Source of the DNA: Glaciecola flavus | GTDB lineage: Bacteria > Pseudomonadota > Gammaproteobacteria > Enterobacterales > Alteromonadaceae | Assembly (NCBI RefSeq): GCF_042646125.1 | Contig: NZ_JBHRSW010000006.1 | Span: 258,717-322,716, forward strand | Length of the DNA: 64,000 bases | Direction of reading: 5' to 3' | The notes under the pieces: model-generated | Seen by the model: the letters and a program-made list of their open reading frames with translations, nothing else | Told to the model about the DNA's origin: nothing | The model's database searches: none | Part shown: positions 61,460 to 64,000 of the stretch, in pieces | How positions within the stretch are numbered: the stretch's first letter is position 1 | Layout of the letters: every line of letters begins with the position of its first letter | Position numbers and translations under genes: made by a program

Positions 61460-63817
61460 GTGTCCAGTTCGTTATCAGATAGGCTCTTAGATATTGATAA
61501 TCGGCTTCAGCAGCTCGCTGAAGAAAAAGAGTCATTGTTAAATGAACGTAATAGTATTCTTGCACAACAAGAAGTCGAGCTAGCCAAACACTTTAACCAA
61601 CACGTTCCTCCTAAAGCTAAAGTCGATTTATTCATTTCTTATTTTAAAGGTCGAAATGACGTTTACCCGTTTCGTTGGGAATCGCAAAATGGGCGAAGTG
61701 GTTATTCGCCAGCGTGTTGGAATGAATGGAAACCTAAAATCTGTAATAAACCACGGATTAGCTGCACGGAATGCTCAAATCAACAATTCAAGCATTATGA
61801 TGGTCAGGTGATATTTGATCACCTGAAAGGCAATCAAACGATTGGGATTTACCCACTTCTTGATAACAACACTACTCACATTCTAGCTGCTGATTTCGAT
61901 AAGGATGATTGGATTCACTCCGTTAAAGCTTTTTCTGAAGCCTGTGATTTATATAAAGTACCTCATATTATTGAACGTTCTAGAAGTGGTAATGGAGGCC
62001 ATGTATGGATTTTCTTTTCGCAAGCTGTTGAAGCAGCCAAAGCTAGAAAACTAGGTAACGGCTTATTAACGAAAGCCATGGAAATGTATCCTGCTCTCTC
62101 ATTTACTTGCTTTGATCGTTTGTTTCCGAATCAAGATGTAATGCCAGAAGGTGGCTTTGGTAACTTAATAGCATTACCTCTTCAATTAGAGCCAAGAAAG
62201 CAAGGTAATAGTGTATTCATAGATTCGTCAGGGATACCTTATAAAGATCAGTGGGCTAAACTCGCTTCTATCCCGAAAATTGATAATACGGCACTTGATA
62301 GCTTGCTGGGCGAAATAACGTTAATCGATGAAAAAGCTAATAATGATTTGGCAGACACACCTTGGAAGAAACTCTCTTCTATTGATAATAATGTGATTGC
62401 CAATTGCCCAGAAGAAATAACCTTAGTTATTGCAGATCAGATTTATATTCCTATCGATAAACTTCCCAGCAAATTAACATCAAGGCTTAAACAGTTAGCA
62501 GTATTTTCTAACCCAGAGTTTTATAAACGGCAAGGCCTTCGCTTATCTACTATTGGCATTCCAAGATATATTTGCGCCGCTCATATTGAAGGTAAATTTT
62601 TAATTTTACCCAGAGGGTGTTTATCATCTGTAGAAACTCAATTAACTGAACAAAAAATTGAAATAAATTTCGATGATAAGCGGTTTTCAGGTGACAACCT
62701 TGCCAAAGTTAAGTTTACCGGAAAGCTGAAAAGTCAGCAGAATAAGGCTGTTAATGCGTTATTAGAATCATCAGTTGGTATACTGGAAGCTTCTACTGGC
62801 TTTGGTAAAACTGTCACAGCTTTAGCACTGGTTGCTAAACGTAAAGTAAACACATTGATATTAGTTCACAGTCGGCAACTGGCTGAACAGTGGTTAGAAC
62901 GTATTAATGTTTTTTTAAAAGATACTGAAGTTGGTTCATTACTTGGTGGTAAGGAAAAGCTGTCGTATCAGGTTGATGTAGCCACATATCAAAGTTTAGT
63001 TAGTCGAAACGGCATGGATATAAAGCCATATATTGAAAAATATGGGCAAATAATTGTTGATGAATGCCACCATTTGCCAGCCTCAAACTATGAAAGCTTG
63101 ATCAAGTCCAGTCATGCCAAATTCATTCATGGATTTACAGCAACACCAAAACGCCAAGATGGCTTAGAAAAGCTGATGATATTTCAACTTGGTGATATTG
63201 TTTATAAAGTAGTTAAATCAGGTTCAATGCTTAGTCAGCAGGTTATAGCATATGAAACTGATACAAAGTTTCCTAAAGAGTGGCTTCAACATGATACTAA
63301 ACCTCATATTTCACAAGTTTATAAGCACTTAGTAAATAGTAATAGCAGAAACCAAAAGATCGTTGACGATATTCTCAGTTGTATAGATGAAAAGCGTGCA
63401 GTAATGGTGTTAACCGAAAGAAAAGAGCATATAGAACACCTGTCAGCTTTACTAACGCAAAAAGGTCTACTGGTTGTAGAACTGCATGGTGGAATATCAG
63501 CTAAGCAGCGGCAAGAGCGCATTGCTATGCTCGAAGAAAACAAAGATCTAAGTAACGATAAACAGGTAATTCTTGCAACGGGGAAATACGTTGGAGAAGG
63601 CTTTGATTTACCGTATTTAGATACTCTATTTATCACTTTACCTATAGCGTGGAAGGGGATACTAGCTCAATATGCTGGCCGAATTGGACGAGAATGGAGT
63701 AACAAAAATTCGGTTCAAGTTTATGATTACCTTGATACCTTCCCAACACTTAAGCGAATGTTTTCGAAACGTGAAAAGGGATATAAAGCACTTGGTTACG
63801 AAATAACATACCGTTAA
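61460..63817 (+). CDS. TOTE-type primase/SF2 helicase conflict protein
   Basis: This 785-residue protein starts at GTG 61460, 5 bp after the parE stop. Residues 1-45 are a coiled coil. Residues about 55-275 are an archaeo-eukaryotic primase domain of the TOTE conflict group: GRNDVYPFRWES, a Cys-rich insert (C95, C102, C105), the catalytic D-F-D in LAADFDKDDW (145-147), and the SRSGNGGHVW motif (174-183). Residues about 420-785 are a superfamily 2 helicase: Walker A ASTGFGKT (444-451), DECHH (534-538), TATP (560-563), QYAGRIGREW (737-746). TOTE proteins are proposed to act against invading DNA; activity here is not shown. Confidence 0.9.
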   Translation: MSSSLSDRLLDIDNRLQQLAEEKESLLNERNSILAQQEVELAKHFNQHVPPKAKVDLFISYFKGRNDVYPFRWESQNGRSGYSPACWNEWKPKICNKPRISCTECSNQQFKHYDGQVIFDHLKGNQTIGIYPLLDNNTTHILAADFDKDDWIHSVKAFSEACDLYKVPHIIERSRSGNGGHVWIFFSQAVEAAKARKLGNGLLTKAMEMYPALSFTCFDRLFPNQDVMPEGGFGNLIALPLQLEPRKQGNSVFIDSSGIPYKDQWAKLASIPKIDNTALDSLLGEITLIDEKANNDLADTPWKKLSSIDNNVIANCPEEITLVIADQIYIPIDKLPSKLTSRLKQLAVFSNPEFYKRQGLRLSTIGIPRYICAAHIEGKFLILPRGCLSSVETQLTEQKIEINFDDKRFSGDNLAKVKFTGKLKSQQNKAVNALLESSVGILEASTGFGKTVTALALVAKRKVNTLILVHSRQLAEQWLERINVFLKDTEVGSLLGGKEKLSYQVDVATYQSLVSRNGMDIKPYIEKYGQIIVDECHHLPASNYESLIKSSHAKFIHGFTATPKRQDGLEKLMIFQLGDIVYKVVKSGSMLSQQVIAYETDTKFPKEWLQHDTKPHISQVYKHLVNSNSRNQKIVDDILSCIDEKRAVMVLTERKEHIEHLSALLTQKGLLVVELHGGISAKQRQERIAMLEENKDLSNDKQVILATGKYVGEGFDLPYLDTLFITLPIAWKGILAQYAGRIGREWSNKNSVQVYDYLDTFPTLKRMFSKREKGYKALGYEITYR

Positions 63818-63846
63818 CAATACTTGAGTATATAACCAACAATTCG

Positions 63847-64000
63847 GAGTATAAGATGGATTAACACTACTTACTACCCTCTGTGACAGCTGACTTTAAG
63901 GCTTTTTTGATGCGTTTCAGATTCAAAAACAGCGGGTAATTACGGGGTAAGTGTGGTCAAGATATGAAAATAGGCTGGCCATTAGTACTGAAAACTTATT
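63847..64000. repeat. 154-bp direct repeat, right copy (runs off the window)
   Basis: Same sequence and orientation as 60004-60157, five mismatches and no gaps by eye. It begins 29 bp after the stop of the primase-helicase gene and continues to the last base, so its right boundary is unseen. By analogy with the left copy, a transposase (or remnant) on the minus strand is expected just outside. Confidence 0.9.

Noticed and set aside
1..64000. CRISPR arrays
   Set aside because: No series of short regularly spaced repeats was seen; the only long repeats are the 154-bp pair and the 134-bp inverted repeat.

Overview
The window looks like a chromosomal segment of a marine gammaproteobacterium, most likely Alteromonadales (Alteromonadaceae/Glaciecola-like). 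The grounds are a sodium-pumping NADH:quinone reductase operon with ApbE and NqrM, FabV as enoyl reductase, an rpsU-yqeY-dnaG-rpoD block, a petABC-sspA-sspB block, the lpoA-yraN-diaA-dolP cluster and a TRAP uptake system. These are family-level inferences from the translations; no search was run.

Layout. 1-5 kb is a phosphate-starvation locus on the minus strand: phoB, phoR, a PstS-like protein and a truncated beta-helix lipoprotein, with Pho-box-like repeats before phoB and before the lipoprotein gene. 5-11 kb holds rdgC, an HDOD gene, folB-folK-uppP-hinT, plsY and tsaD. 11-15.6 kb is the macromolecular-synthesis cluster. 15.7-25 kb carries a DUF885 lipoprotein, nqrM, apbE and nqrABCDEF, with an FNR-type palindrome upstream of nqrA. 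25.4-36.3 kb has fabV, a TRAP operon, fklB, ppc, an RNA methyltransferase, trxC and mdh, then a higBA-type toxin-antitoxin pair lodged between mdh and argR. 36.6-44 kb has argR, rsmI, lpoA-yraN-diaA-dolP, sdaA, sspB and sspA. 44-57 kb has the cytochrome bc1 operon, an XRE regulator divergent from a YiaA-like membrane protein, rplM-rpsI, relA, rlmD, acpS, pdxJ, recO and recJ; a 134-bp inverted-repeat element sits between recO and pdxJ.

The last 6 kb is accessory. A YCII-family gene faces an ECF42-like sigma factor gene broken by an in-frame amber codon. Then comes a unit bounded by two direct copies of a 154-bp sequence (60004-60157 and 63847-64000; five mismatches by eye). Inside it are the C-terminal remnant of an IS91-family transposase, the 3' half of a tRNA-Met gene, a ParD/ParE-type toxin-antitoxin pair, and a 785-residue fusion of a TOTE-type archaeo-eukaryotic primase domain and a superfamily 2 helicase. 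The three genes are packed as one transcription unit.

This repeat-bounded toxin-antitoxin/primase-helicase cassette is the strongest candidate for an interesting mobile conflict (defence) system. The repeat lies just past the 3' end of the IS91-like transposase remnant, where the replication-origin end of such elements is expected. The cassette therefore looks like DNA carried by rolling-circle transposition, and the second repeat runs off the right edge of the window.
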